Shown here one piece after another: positions 6,557-13,606 of a DNA stretch of 15,656 nt. Origin of the DNA: DATDOY01 sp035293045 (GTDB lineage Bacteria; Actinomycetota; Acidimicrobiia; IMCC26256; JACPCJ01); NCBI GenBank assembly GCA_035293045.1, contig DATDOY010000174.1, forward strand, positions 1 through 15,656. The letters run 5' to 3'. The position numbers were made by a program, and so were the translations under genes. The notes under the pieces were generated by a model that did no database searches, was not told where the DNA came from, and saw only the letters and a program-made list of their open reading frames with translations. Within the stretch, counting starts at the first letter, position 1. Every line of letters begins with the position of its first letter.

Positions 6557-7130
6557 GGGACGCCACATGCACGACCACGGGCCGTTCGGGCCCCATGCCC
6601 ATGACGCCGGCCGCGGCCTGCGGGGTCCGGGGAGCCGCCGGTTCTTTCGATCGGGCGAGCTCCATCTGGTGCTTCTCGCCCTGCTCGCGCAACGGCCTCA
6701 ACACGGCTACGACCTCATGAACGAGCTGCAGACGCGGTTCGGGCCCGTGTACACGCCATCGCCGGGGAGCATCTATCCCGCGCTGAGCGCCCTCGAGGCC
6801 GAGAAGCTCGTCGAGGCCCAGGAGCAGGGCGACCGGAAGGTCTATTCGGTCACCGGCGTCGGCAAGAAGGCGTTGCTCGACCGCGATCGGATGCTCGCCG
6901 AAGTCGAGGCCCGGACGGGAGCCCGACTGAGCGGCGGCGCGCTCGAGCCTGCGCTCTCTCGGCTCGTGGCCCGGGTGCGGTCGGTGGCGTCCATGGTGGA
7001 TCACGTCGAGGTTGAGCAGATCCTCGACGAGACCGGCGACCACGTCGAGGCCCTCGCCGCCAAGCACAAGGGCCACGACGGCCACGAGGGCCGTGAGGGG
7101 CATGCGAACCAGAGGGAGAACGAGCGATGA
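6555..7130 (+). CDS. PadR-family transcriptional regulator, His-rich
   Basis: A 191-residue DNA-binding repressor. The winged-helix PadR domain covers about residues 32-110: SGELHLVLLALLAQRPQHGYDLMNEL, here split as SGELHLVLLALLA (33-45) and HGYDLMNEL (50-58), then YTPSPGSIYPALSALEAEKL (66-85) and the wing GDRKVYSVT (92-100). A dimerising helical region follows. The N-terminus carries HMHDH (4-8) and HAH (14-16), and the C-terminus HKGHDGHEGREGH (171-183). This layout, His-rich leader then RRFF-GEL, resembles nickel-responsive YqjI of E. coli, although it lacks that protein's Cys clusters. The ATG at 6555 has no good Shine-Dalgarno and sits within an AT-rich candidate operator. It overlaps the 2TM gene by 4 nt. 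Likely autoregulated. A metal ligand is inference. Confidence 0.93.
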   Translation: MGRHMHDHGPFGPHAHDAGRGLRGPGSRRFFRSGELHLVLLALLAQRPQHGYDLMNELQTRFGPVYTPSPGSIYPALSALEAEKLVEAQEQGDRKVYSVTGVGKKALLDRDRMLAEVEARTGARLSGGALEPALSRLVARVRSVASMVDHVEVEQILDETGDHVEALAAKHKGHDGHEGREGHANQRENER

Positions 7131-7405
7131 CCGACCCCTTCGAGCGCGCCGTCGCGCGCGAAGAACTCGAGCAGCGAGAGCGCGTCACGCGTCACGTGGC
7201 CTACGCGTGGCGTTCGCACCGCACCGTGTACCTACTCGTCAACGCGCTGCTCGTCGTGATCTGGTTGACCACGACGGGGGTGGGGTCGCACCCGTGGCCG
7301 CTCTATCCGATCGCCGGGTGGGGGATCGGCCTCTACTTCCATGGGGCGCACTACCGGCATCACATGAGGAGGGATGATGAGCTCCGCAGCAAGCTCGTCG
7401 ACTGA
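7127..7405 (+). CDS. 2TM-domain membrane protein
   Basis: A 92-residue protein with two membrane helices, about residues 33-50 (TVYLLVNALLVVIWLTTT) and 58-74 (PLYPIAGWGIGLYFHGA). The N-terminal 30 residues are charged, and a basic HYRHHMRR stretch follows helix 2. The layout and the PLYPIAGWGIGL motif match the 2TM domain family, whose molecular function is unknown and which often accompanies PadR regulators. It starts inside the padR stop (ATGA) with GGGAG upstream, so it is translationally coupled and presumably under PadR control. It may signal membrane stress or serve as a partner of PadR-controlled functions, but that is speculation. Confidence 0.85.
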   Translation: MTDPFERAVAREELEQRERVTRHVAYAWRSHRTVYLLVNALLVVIWLTTTGVGSHPWPLYPIAGWGIGLYFHGAHYRHHMRRDDELRSKLVD

Positions 7406-8060
7406 CCGGCCCGGTCAGCCTTCCTCGGAGTCGGGGCGGGTCGCCAACAAGGTTCCGCCGCGGTTGTTGCTCCCGTTCTTCCGCCAGTTCGGGGGGCCCA
7501 AGGGTTGGCTCGGGCGCGTCGCCCTGCGGTCGATGGCAAAGGCCAATCGCGCGGTCAATGCGTGGGTCGCCGACGTCGCCGCCGTCGGCCCGGGCGACCG
7601 CGTGCTCGACGTCGGATGCGGGCCGGGTGTGGGCCTTGCCATCGCGGCGAGTCGGGCCGCGTCGGCCGCCGGCGTCGATGTCTCCCCCCTCGCGGTCGCC
7701 ACCGCCCGCACGCGAAACCCTGATGGGGTGGTCGAGTGCGCGCGGGTCGACGCTCTTCCGTTTCCTGACCGCGCCTTCACCGTCGTGATGAGCGTCAACT
7801 CAATCGGGTTCTGGCCCGACCCCGAGGCCGGCGTGCGCGAGATCCACCGCGTCCTCGACACGGGAGGCCGGATCGCCCTCGCGCTGCGCATGAAAGTCGA
7901 CGGCGTGAAGAGCACCGATCGGCGTGCCTATGGCTCGACCCCCGATCAGATCGCCCTGGTCGAGCGACTCCTCGCCCAGGTGGGATTCACCGGCGTTCGC
8001 CTTCACCAGTCCGAAGTCGGCGGCGAGCTGACGACGGCGGTCGTCGGCACCCGGCGTTAG
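7377..8060 (+). CDS. class I SAM-dependent methyltransferase (UbiE-like fold)
   Basis: A 227-residue methyltransferase. Motif I is DRVLDVGCGPGVGLAI (74-89), GVDVSPLAVATAR forms the second strand, DALPFPDRAFTVVMSVNSIG the post-motif region and EIHRVLDTGGRIALALRM the beta-5 region, so the SAM fold is complete. The first 20 residues are Ser-rich and disordered-looking. ATGATG at 7374/7377 follows AGGAGG at 7367-7372. The second ATG has the better spacing (4 nt against 1). It overlaps the 2TM gene end by about 29 nt and is the last gene of the padR operon. Its stop overlaps the stop of the convergent methyltransferase. Substrate unknown: small molecule or lipid is more likely than nucleic acid. 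Confidence 0.88.
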   Translation: MSSAASSSTDRPGQPSSESGRVANKVPPRLLLPFFRQFGGPKGWLGRVALRSMAKANRAVNAWVADVAAVGPGDRVLDVGCGPGVGLAIAASRAASAAGVDVSPLAVATARTRNPDGVVECARVDALPFPDRAFTVVMSVNSIGFWPDPEAGVREIHRVLDTGGRIALALRMKVDGVKSTDRRAYGSTPDQIALVERLLAQVGFTGVRLHQSEVGGELTTAVVGTRR

Positions 8061-8719
8061 AACTCGTGGCCGACGCGTTCGAGAACTCGAAGCGATCCGG
8101 TCGCCGAGCGCTCGACGAAGCCTCCCGAGTCGAGGGCGCGGCAGTACAGGTCGTAAGGCGGCCGGCCGCCGTCGGCAGGATCCGGGAACACGTCGTGGAT
8201 GAGAAGGAGGCCTCCAACCGCGAGGTGGGGGACCCAACCCTCGTAGTCGGCCGTGGCCGGCTCGGGACCGTGCCCGCCGTCGATGAACAACAGCCCGACC
8301 GGGATCGACCAGTGCGCGGCCACGACGGGGGAGTCGCCGACGACGGCGACGACCGATCCCTCGAGGCCCGCCTCCTCGATGGTGCGCCGAAAGAACGGCA
8401 GCGTGTCCATCCGCCCGCTCCGGGCATCCACCATCTCAACGTCGTGATGCTCCCACCCGGCTTGGTTCTCCTCCGACCCGCGGTGGTGGTCGACCGTGAA
8501 CAGGACGGTCCCGCGCTCGCGAGCGGCGGCCCCGAAGTAGACGGCTGACTTGCCGCAGTAGGTGCCGATCTCGAGGAACGGCCCGGTGGCCGCGCCCATG
8601 GCCGCGTCATAGAGCGCGAGGCCCTCGTCGGGCGGCATGAACCCGCGGGCTGCCTCGGCGGCGGCGCGGAGGCTTGGCTCCATGCCCTGCCGGGGGGAAC
8701 GCCGCCCATCAGGCGGCAC
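8057..8719 (-). CDS. class I SAM-dependent methyltransferase (Methyltransf_24 type)
   Basis: A 220-residue methyltransferase of the O-methyltransferase-like Methyltransf_24 group. GPFLEIGTYCGKSAVYFG (46-63) is the SAM motif I, FTVDHHRGSEENQAGW (74-89) follows, VGLLFIDGGHGPEP (141-154) holds the typical acidic Asp-Gly-Gly-His and GGLLLIHDVFPDP (169-181) the next conserved strand. Such enzymes often modify sugars or small hydroxylated compounds. GTG at 8719 is chosen because GAGGAGG lies just upstream. The alternative ATG at 8683 would remove 12 residues and has a poor site. The gene starts 11 nt inside the DinB-like gene, so the two are coupled. Its stop overlaps by 4 nt the stop of the convergent methyltransferase (TTAG). 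Confidence 0.85.
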   Translation of the reverse strand: MPPDGRRSPRQGMEPSLRAAAEAARGFMPPDEGLALYDAAMGAATGPFLEIGTYCGKSAVYFGAAARERGTVLFTVDHHRGSEENQAGWEHHDVEMVDARSGRMDTLPFFRRTIEEAGLEGSVVAVVGDSPVVAAHWSIPVGLLFIDGGHGPEPATADYEGWVPHLAVGGLLLIHDVFPDPADGGRPPYDLYCRALDSGGFVERSATGSLRVLERVGHEF

Positions 8720-9173
8720 CGAGTGCCTCCTCGATCTGGCGAAGGTGGTCGTGGACCGATGCGAGAGGCAGCTCGATGCACTCGCGAGCGGTGATCATTC
8801 CGTACTCGGGGTGAAAGGCGGTGTGGGCCAAGGCGGCCTCGTTCCATGTTGCGATCGCGTCGGCGAAGGCATCACATGACGCTCGGACCTTGTCGAGGAG
8901 GGCGCCGACGTCGGCGCCCTGGTGGCCGCGATCGCGGACGACCGCGTCCTGGTCGTAGGGGTCGATCGTCCCGCCCACCGTGGCGACGACCGCCGCCGCT
9001 CGTGCGAGCCAGATCTCGAATTTGTCGGCGAGATGCCCCACCACCTCGATCGGCGACCACTCGCCGCGAGCGGGCCGGCGGCGCAGCGCATCGTCGTTCG
9101 CGCCCGCGACGGCGGACGCGACGCGCGCTGGGACCCCCCGGATGGTCTCGGCAAGAGTGGAGGCGTCGCCCAC
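8709..9173 (-). CDS. DinB-like / DUF664-type four-helix protein
   Basis: A 154-residue protein with the four-helix DinB-like fold. RPARGEWSPIEVVGHLADKFEIW (33-55) contains the first conserved metal-ligand His47 in GHLADK. The second cluster is SVHDHLRQIEEAL (139-151), with His141 and His143. This is the usual three-His metal site. Relatives include mycothiol-dependent and bacillithiol-dependent transferases and maleylpyruvate isomerase, so a thiol-transferase role is one possibility in an actinobacterium. The GTG at 9173 is the first reasonable in-frame start, with no Shine-Dalgarno but a GATACT element 7 nt upstream. It is divergent from the luciferase-like gene and leads the two-gene unit with the downstream methyltransferase. 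Confidence 0.83.
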   Translation of the reverse strand: MGDASTLAETIRGVPARVASAVAGANDDALRRRPARGEWSPIEVVGHLADKFEIWLARAAAVVATVGGTIDPYDQDAVVRDRGHQGADVGALLDKVRASCDAFADAIATWNEAALAHTAFHPEYGMITARECIELPLASVHDHLRQIEEALGAA

Positions 9174-9215
9174 GTCAATGAGTATCGCGGGCCGGACCGA
9201 GTCGCCGCGGATCGG

Positions 9216-9221
9216 TATCGT
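9216..9221 (+). promoter_or_regulatory. candidate -10 element of the luciferase-like gene
   Basis: TATCGT, the same hexamer as before the GT4 operon, ends 7 nt before the GTG at 9229. No Shine-Dalgarno precedes that GTG and no clear -35 is seen. This would give a leaderless transcript starting at or next to the GTG. Confidence 0.3.
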
Positions 9222-9228
9222 GCTGCCG

Positions 9229-10188
9229 GTGAAGCTCAGCCTGTTCGTCAACGAGACCAAGCGCGTCGATCGCGCCGTCGACCAAGTGGTGGACGCCGAG
9301 GCGCGCGGGTTCCACGCCGCGTGGATGCCCCAGATCGCCGGGTTCGACGCCATGACCGTGCTCGCGCTGGCGGCCACGAAGACCGAGCGCATCCGCTTGG
9401 GCACCAGCGTCGTGCCGACCTGGCCCCGCCACCCGGTCGCGATCGCCCAGCAAGCGCTGACCGTCAGCCAGTTGTCGGACGGTCGCTTCGATCTCGGGAT
9501 CGGCACGAGCCACGTGCCCGTGATCGAGGGCTCGTACGGCATCCCGTTCGAACGGCCCATCCGCCACATTGCCGAGTACGTGCAGATCGTGAAGTCGCTC
9601 GCGACGACCGGCGCGGTGAACTTCGTGGGAGAGCAGTACCGCGTCGCCGCCGGGGTCGCGATCCCCGACGAGCGCATGCCCGTGATGGTCTCGGTCCTCT
9701 CGGAGCAGATGACCCGCACCGCCGGCCGCTATGCCGATGGCGGCATCACGTGGCTTGCCCCGCCGTCGTATATCGCGTCGACCATCGTGCCGTTGATTCG
9801 CAAGGGGGCGGACGCCGCGGGACGAGAGCCGCCGCCCGTCATTTGCCAGGTGCCGGCGACGGCGGAGGCGGACGCCGAGGCCGTCCGCAAGACAGTGCGG
9901 CGGTTGTTCGGCATCTACCCGATGCTGCCGTTCTACAACGCCATGATGCAGAAGGCAGGACTGCCCGGAGCGGCCGACGCGCTGACTGCGGGCTGGAACG
10001 ACGACCTGATCGACGCGGTCATCCCGTACGGCGGCGAGGAGGCGCTGGGCGCGCGGGTGGCGGAGTACCTCGAGGCGGGCGCGGACGAGGTCGTGTACGC
10101 GCCGTTCCCGGTGGGCGGCGACTGGAAGGCCTCTCTGACGCTCACGCTCGACGCCATGACCCAGATCGCCGGTCACCCCCAGCCCTAA
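9229..10188 (+). CDS. F420-type luciferase-like (LLM) oxidoreductase
   Basis: A 319-residue TIM-barrel oxidoreductase of the bacterial luciferase-like superfamily, most like the F420-dependent group of actinobacteria. KLSLFVNETK (2-11) is strand 1, ARGFHAAWMPQIAGFDAMTVLALAA (25-49, quoted part ARGFHAAWMPQ) strand 2, then IRLGTSVVPTWPRHPVAIAQ (55-74), QLSDGRFDLGIGTSHVPVI (81-99) and the late barrel EEALGARVAEYLEAGADEVV. The GTG at 9229 fits strand 1 directly. A GTG at 9220 or ATG at 9178 would add residues not expected in the family. The latter sits 14 nt after GGAGG and is the main alternative. The cofactor could be F420 or FMN. The substrate is unknown. Its stop lies in a hairpin shared with the convergent reductase. 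Confidence 0.88.
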   Translation: MKLSLFVNETKRVDRAVDQVVDAEARGFHAAWMPQIAGFDAMTVLALAATKTERIRLGTSVVPTWPRHPVAIAQQALTVSQLSDGRFDLGIGTSHVPVIEGSYGIPFERPIRHIAEYVQIVKSLATTGAVNFVGEQYRVAAGVAIPDERMPVMVSVLSEQMTRTAGRYADGGITWLAPPSYIASTIVPLIRKGADAAGREPPPVICQVPATAEADAEAVRKTVRRLFGIYPMLPFYNAMMQKAGLPGAADALTAGWNDDLIDAVIPYGGEEALGARVAEYLEAGADEVVYAPFPVGGDWKASLTLTLDAMTQIAGHPQP

Positions 10189-10233
10189 CGGTCAAGTTCC
10201 ACCGGTCTGTGAAGGGAGAACGTGACCGTTAGG
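10184..10233. terminator. bidirectional hairpin containing both stop codons
   Basis: The left arm 10184-10199 (CCTAACGGTCAAGTTC) pairs with 10218-10233 (GAACGTGACCGTTAGG) over 16 positions with one mismatch, leaving an 18-nt loop. The TAA of the luciferase-like gene (10186-10188) and the TAA of the convergent flavoprotein (10231-10229) both lie in the stem. It could end transcripts from both sides, although no T tract follows. Confidence 0.7.
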
Positions 10234-11437
10234 CGCGGTACGCGCCGCGGCCGGTGAACATCCCACGATGCCAACGCCGCGGCGTGAGGATGAGCGCCCT
10301 CGGATAGTCCTCGAAGAGCCAGCGGGCGAAGTTGCGTCGTGTCCAGTCCGACAGGCCCGCGGCCCGCACGCAGCCCCGAGCGCCGAGCGGCGTGGAGAGG
10401 AGGCCGCCCAGCACAGCGGCGAAGCGGTGATCCGCACCCAGCTCGATTTCGACGGCCGCGGTGTAGTCGCACCGCACTGCGACCGGGTCGTCGCCCTGGT
10501 GCCGGCGGAGTCCGAGTGCGATCGACCGGGCCGCGGCCTCTCCCGTGGCGAGCGCCTGCGCGATCCCCTCGCCCGTCATGGGGTCGGTCACCGCGGCAGC
10601 GTCTCCGGCGAACAGCACCCGCCCGTACGCGAGATCGCCCGGCGCGAGCGCGGCCGGAATCGGCCACGCCGTGTGTTTGCCATCGGCGACCGCGTCACCG
10701 AGGATCGCCCGCACGCGGGGCCGCTCGAGGATCTCCCGCCAGAGCTGCGCGAGATAGCGCGTCCGCACGCCGGGCTCGCGCACGACGCCGAAGCCCACGT
10801 TGGCCCGGCCGCCGGCGAGGGGGAACACCCAGATGTACCCGGGCAGGAGATCGGGCTCGAAGATGACATGGAGGCGGCGGTCGTCGACGCCGGAGAAGTA
10901 CTGCCGGAAGGCGTGGAACCGCCCCATCTGCGGTTCCCGACCGGGGGTCAGCATGCGGCGGGCGGGGGAGTACGCGCCGTCGGCGGCGACCACCCATCGC
11001 GCGCGCACCATGTCGCCGTCGCCAAAGCGCGCGACGACCGCGTCGGCCTCGTGGTGGAGGTCGGTGAGCGCGCTCCCCTCGCACACCTTGACCCCGGCCG
11101 CTCGTGCAAGGTCGAGCACGGCGGCGTCGAGCGTCAGCCTCGGGGCGACGGCGATGAACTGGCCGTCCGCGGGAATCGGGAGGGGCACCTCGCGTCCACT
11201 CGGAGAGTGCAGGACGACCTCGGCGACCCGCTCCCACCCCTCGACGACGGAGGGGTCGAGGCCGAGGGCTTCGAGACGCCGCAACGCATCGGCGGTGAGT
11301 CCGTCTCCGCACGTCTTGTCCCGGGGGAACGCCGCGCGGTCGTGGAGTGCCACCGACAGCCCGGCGCGCCCCGCGGCGGCGGCCGCGGCGGCGCCGGCCG
11401 GCCCCCCGCCGATCACGAGCACATCGAGTTCGTTCAC
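10229..11437 (-). CDS. geranylgeranyl-reductase-family FAD flavoprotein
   Basis: A 402-residue FAD-dependent reductase of the geranylgeranyl reductase family, which saturates isoprenoid double bonds in lipids or quinones. LDVLVIGGGPAGAAAAAA (4-21) is the FAD dinucleotide site, FPRDKTCGDGLTADAL (37-52) the family PxxKxCGxG motif, GYIWVFPLAGGRANVGFGV (200-218) the substrate-side strand and VLFAGDAAAVTDPMTGEGIA (274-293) the second FAD motif. A MenJ-like menaquinone reductase is a good specific guess, archaeal-type lipid or carotenoid reductases less so. GTG at 11437 gives the normal family N-terminus and has TACCCT 8 nt upstream. GTG at 11470 with GGAG 5 nt upstream is the alternative and adds 11 residues. 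It ends in the shared hairpin. Confidence 0.9.
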   Translation of the reverse strand: MNELDVLVIGGGPAGAAAAAAAGRAGLSVALHDRAAFPRDKTCGDGLTADALRRLEALGLDPSVVEGWERVAEVVLHSPSGREVPLPIPADGQFIAVAPRLTLDAAVLDLARAAGVKVCEGSALTDLHHEADAVVARFGDGDMVRARWVVAADGAYSPARRMLTPGREPQMGRFHAFRQYFSGVDDRRLHVIFEPDLLPGYIWVFPLAGGRANVGFGVVREPGVRTRYLAQLWREILERPRVRAILGDAVADGKHTAWPIPAALAPGDLAYGRVLFAGDAAAVTDPMTGEGIAQALATGEAAARSIALGLRRHQGDDPVAVRCDYTAAVEIELGADHRFAAVLGGLLSTPLGARGCVRAAGLSDWTRRNFARWLFEDYPRALILTPRRWHRGMFTGRGAYRA

Positions 11438-11445
11438 GCACGATG

Positions 11446-11451
11446 AGGGTA
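11446..11451 (-). promoter_or_regulatory. candidate -10 element of the flavoprotein gene
   Basis: Read on the - strand, TACCCT matches TANNNT and ends 8 nt before the GTG at 11437. If used, the transcript is leaderless and supports that start over the GTG at 11470. No clear -35 is visible. Confidence 0.3.
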
Positions 11452-11557
11452 GGTCCCCGAAATCACCCACCGCGACTCCGCCGTGTGACCTTCGACCGTG
11501 ATTTCGACAGGGAGAAAAGGCCTCGGACAGAATCGCCGCCGCATCACCGCAGTTCCT

Positions 11558-11600
11558 GCCCGTTCATCGGGCGCAGCCCCCAAGGCGCGCGGTTCGCGCC
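11558..11600 (+). promoter_or_regulatory. etfBA leader with two small hairpins
   Basis: In the 182-nt region between the flavoprotein start and etfB, GCCCG(11558-11562)/CGGGC(11568-11572) and GGCGCG(11584-11589)/CGCGCC(11595-11600) can each form a short hairpin with a 5-nt loop. The second lies 10 nt before the etfB GGGAG ribosome binding site and might affect its access. I see no convincing -35/-10 pair. Confidence 0.25.
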
Positions 11601-11619
11601 TCGACACCCCGGGAGCGAC

Positions 11620-12402
11620 ATGAACATCCTCGTCTGCGTCAAGCAGATCCCCGATCCGGCCACGCCCGGCGAGCTCGACGAGTCGACCAAGACCCTCAAG
11701 CGCGACGGCAAGCTGATCCTCGACGAGTCCGACAGCTACGGCGTCGAGATGGCGCTCCAACTCGTCGAAGCGGCGGGCGGCGGCGAGGTCACGCTGTTCT
11801 CGATGGCTCCAAATGATGAGACGTCTGGCTTGCGGACGGCGCTCGCCATGGGTGCGGAGAAGGCGATCCTCGTCTCTGACGAAGCGTTGCACGGCTCCGA
11901 TGCGCTCAGCACCGCCAAGGTCATCGCCAAGGCAGTGGAGCGCGCCGGTGCGGTCGACCTCGTCATGACGGCGACCGAATCCACCGACGGTTACACCGGC
12001 ACCATCCCTGCTCAGGTCGCCGAGCTGCTCGGGTGGCCGTCGCTCACGTTCGCCAAGCACATCGAGGTGGGCGACGGTTCGGTCACCATCCAGCGCCAGA
12101 CCGAAGCCGGGTACGACGTGGTGACGTCCGACCTTCCGGCGGTCGTGTCGGTCACCGCAGGCGTGGTCGAACCCCGCTATCCCTCGTTCAAGGGGATCAT
12201 GGCGGCGAAGAACAAGCCGGTCGACACGGTGAAGGCCGGCGACCTCGGGCTCGACGCCGCGTCGGTGGGTTGGGCCGGCGCCCGCCAGGACATCACGTCG
12301 ATCGAGCCGGCACCCGAGCGCCAGGCGGGCGAGAAGATCGAGGACGAAGGCGACGCGCACGAACGCGTCGTCGCGTTCCTCGAGCAGCTCAAGGTCATCT
12401 AG
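11620..12402 (+). CDS. etfB: electron transfer flavoprotein beta subunit
   Basis: The 260-residue small subunit of the ETF heterodimer, which takes electrons from acyl-CoA and related dehydrogenases and hands them to ETF-quinone oxidoreductase. MNILVCVKQIPDP (1-13) is the classic start, LRTALAMGAEKAILV (71-85) and TATESTDGYTGTIPAQVAELLG (118-138, key part DGYTGTIPAQ) form the AMP-binding side, and GVVEPRYPSFKGIMAAKNKP (181-200) is the family signature including the recognition-loop region. ATG at 11620 follows GGGAG by 4 nt. Full length, with etfA 50 nt downstream in the same operon. It reads as a standard group I ETF, not a bifurcating one, because no acyl-CoA dehydrogenase of the bifurcating type is adjacent. 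Confidence 0.97.
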   Translation: MNILVCVKQIPDPATPGELDESTKTLKRDGKLILDESDSYGVEMALQLVEAAGGGEVTLFSMAPNDETSGLRTALAMGAEKAILVSDEALHGSDALSTAKVIAKAVERAGAVDLVMTATESTDGYTGTIPAQVAELLGWPSLTFAKHIEVGDGSVTIQRQTEAGYDVVTSDLPAVVSVTAGVVEPRYPSFKGIMAAKNKPVDTVKAGDLGLDAASVGWAGARQDITSIEPAPERQAGEKIEDEGDAHERVVAFLEQLKVI

Positions 12403-12452
12403 CGGCCGACCGCGAGTCGGACGACGCACCTACGGAAGCAGGAGACACGGAC

Positions 12453-13427
12453 ATGGCATTGTCGAAGGTCTGGGTGTTTGCCGAGGCCGCGGAGGGCAAG
12501 CCCACCTCCCTCACGCTCGAGTTGCTGACCAAGGCCCGCGAGTTCGGCGGCGCGGTCGAAGCGTTCCTCCCGGGCGACGGCGCCGAGGTCGCGGCCGCCT
12601 TGGGTGAATACGGCGCGACCAAGATCTACGCCTTCGCCACCGACGGCACCCTCGTGGGCGCGGCAGGCGCGGCGTCGCTCGCTCAACTCGTCGAGGCGGA
12701 GTCGCCCGACCTCATCATTTTCCCGATGACCTACGACGGTCGCGATGTGATGGGCCGTCTCTCCGCCCGCATTGATCGTCCCACCGTCACCGATGGCATC
12801 GACATCACGGTTTCCGACGAAGGGGCCGGCGACACCGTCAACGTGATCAAGGGCATCTTCGGCGGCACCAAGATCGTGACGACGTCGTTCACGGGCGACA
12901 AGCCCGCCCTCGCCGGCATCCGTCCCAAGTCGTTTACCGCCGAGGCGTCTGGCGGCGGAGCGGCCGAGGTGGTCGCGGCGCCGTCGGTCGACGTCGGGCG
13001 CGCCGGCAACGCCAAGGTCACCGACCGCCACGTCGAAGAGCAGATCGGACCCAAGCTCGAGGACGCCGCGGTCGTGGTGTCCGGCGGGCGCGGGCTCGGC
13101 GCCGCCGAGAACTACGCGCTCGTGGAGGACCTCGCGAAGCTCCTCAAGGGCGCGGCAGGTGCGTCGCGAGCCATCGTCGACGCGGGGTGGGTGCCCTACT
13201 CGCACCAGGTCGGCCAGACCGGCAAGACGGTGAAGCCGAAGGTTTACATCGCGTGCGGGATCTCCGGGGCCACCCAGCATCTCGTCGGCATGAAGAACTC
13301 CGACAACATCGTGGCGATCAACAAGGACCCGGACGCGCCCATCTTCGGGATCGCCGACCTCGGCATCGTGGGTGACGTGCACAAGGTCGTCCCCAAGCTC
13401 ATCGAGGCGCTCAAAGCCCGCGGCTAG
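12453..13427 (+). CDS. etfA: electron transfer flavoprotein alpha subunit
   Basis: The 324-residue FAD-carrying subunit of ETF. The N-terminal domain (1-195) begins KVWVFAEAAEGKPTSLTLEL and includes IFPMTYDGRDVMGRLSARID (89-108). The C-terminal FAD domain has VVSGGRGLG (208-216), VDAGWVPYSHQVGQTGKTVK (242-261), YIACGISGATQHLVGM (265-280) and AINKDPDAPIFGIADLGIVG (288-307), all complete, so FAD binding is intact. ATG at 12453 has GGAG 8 nt upstream. It forms the operon etfB-etfA and is followed after 13 nt by a perfect long hairpin. Candidate electron donors include the acyl-CoA dehydrogenase at the left end of the window. Confidence 0.97.
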   Translation: MALSKVWVFAEAAEGKPTSLTLELLTKAREFGGAVEAFLPGDGAEVAAALGEYGATKIYAFATDGTLVGAAGAASLAQLVEAESPDLIIFPMTYDGRDVMGRLSARIDRPTVTDGIDITVSDEGAGDTVNVIKGIFGGTKIVTTSFTGDKPALAGIRPKSFTAEASGGGAAEVVAAPSVDVGRAGNAKVTDRHVEEQIGPKLEDAAVVVSGGRGLGAAENYALVEDLAKLLKGAAGASRAIVDAGWVPYSHQVGQTGKTVKPKVYIACGISGATQHLVGMKNSDNIVAINKDPDAPIFGIADLGIVGDVHKVVPKLIEALKARG

Positions 13428-13440
13428 CGCCCCCCTTCTT

Positions 13441-13486
13441 GTGTGTGAGTGCCTGCCCGGCGTGAGCCGGGCAGGCACTCACACAC
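13441..13486. terminator. perfect 21-bp hairpin after etfA (family copy 2)
   Basis: 13441-13461 and 13466-13486 are exact reverse complements (21 bp, loop GTGA). It starts 14 nt after the etfA stop, immediately after CTTCTT. It shares its GTGTGAGTGC...GCACTCACAC skeleton and GCCCGGCG apex with the hairpin at 1412-1453. Probably the etf terminator or an mRNA-stabilising 3' end. Confidence 0.8.
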
Positions 13487-13606
13487 GTCGATGGCAGCGA
13501 CGGCCCAACGCGCCGGGGTCGCTCAAGGCATGTGCGTTCGCCGAATGTGCGAGCTCGCCCAACCCGCGCAAACGCGCCCTCGCCCGCCCTCAGCCGTAAG
13601 AGAGGC

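Noticed and set aside
2690..10197. Shared 11-mer AACGGTCAAGT between the 2692-2707 palindrome and the 10184-10233 hairpin
   Set aside because: Many 11-base matches are expected by chance in 15.6 kb, and the palindrome symmetry is not shared.
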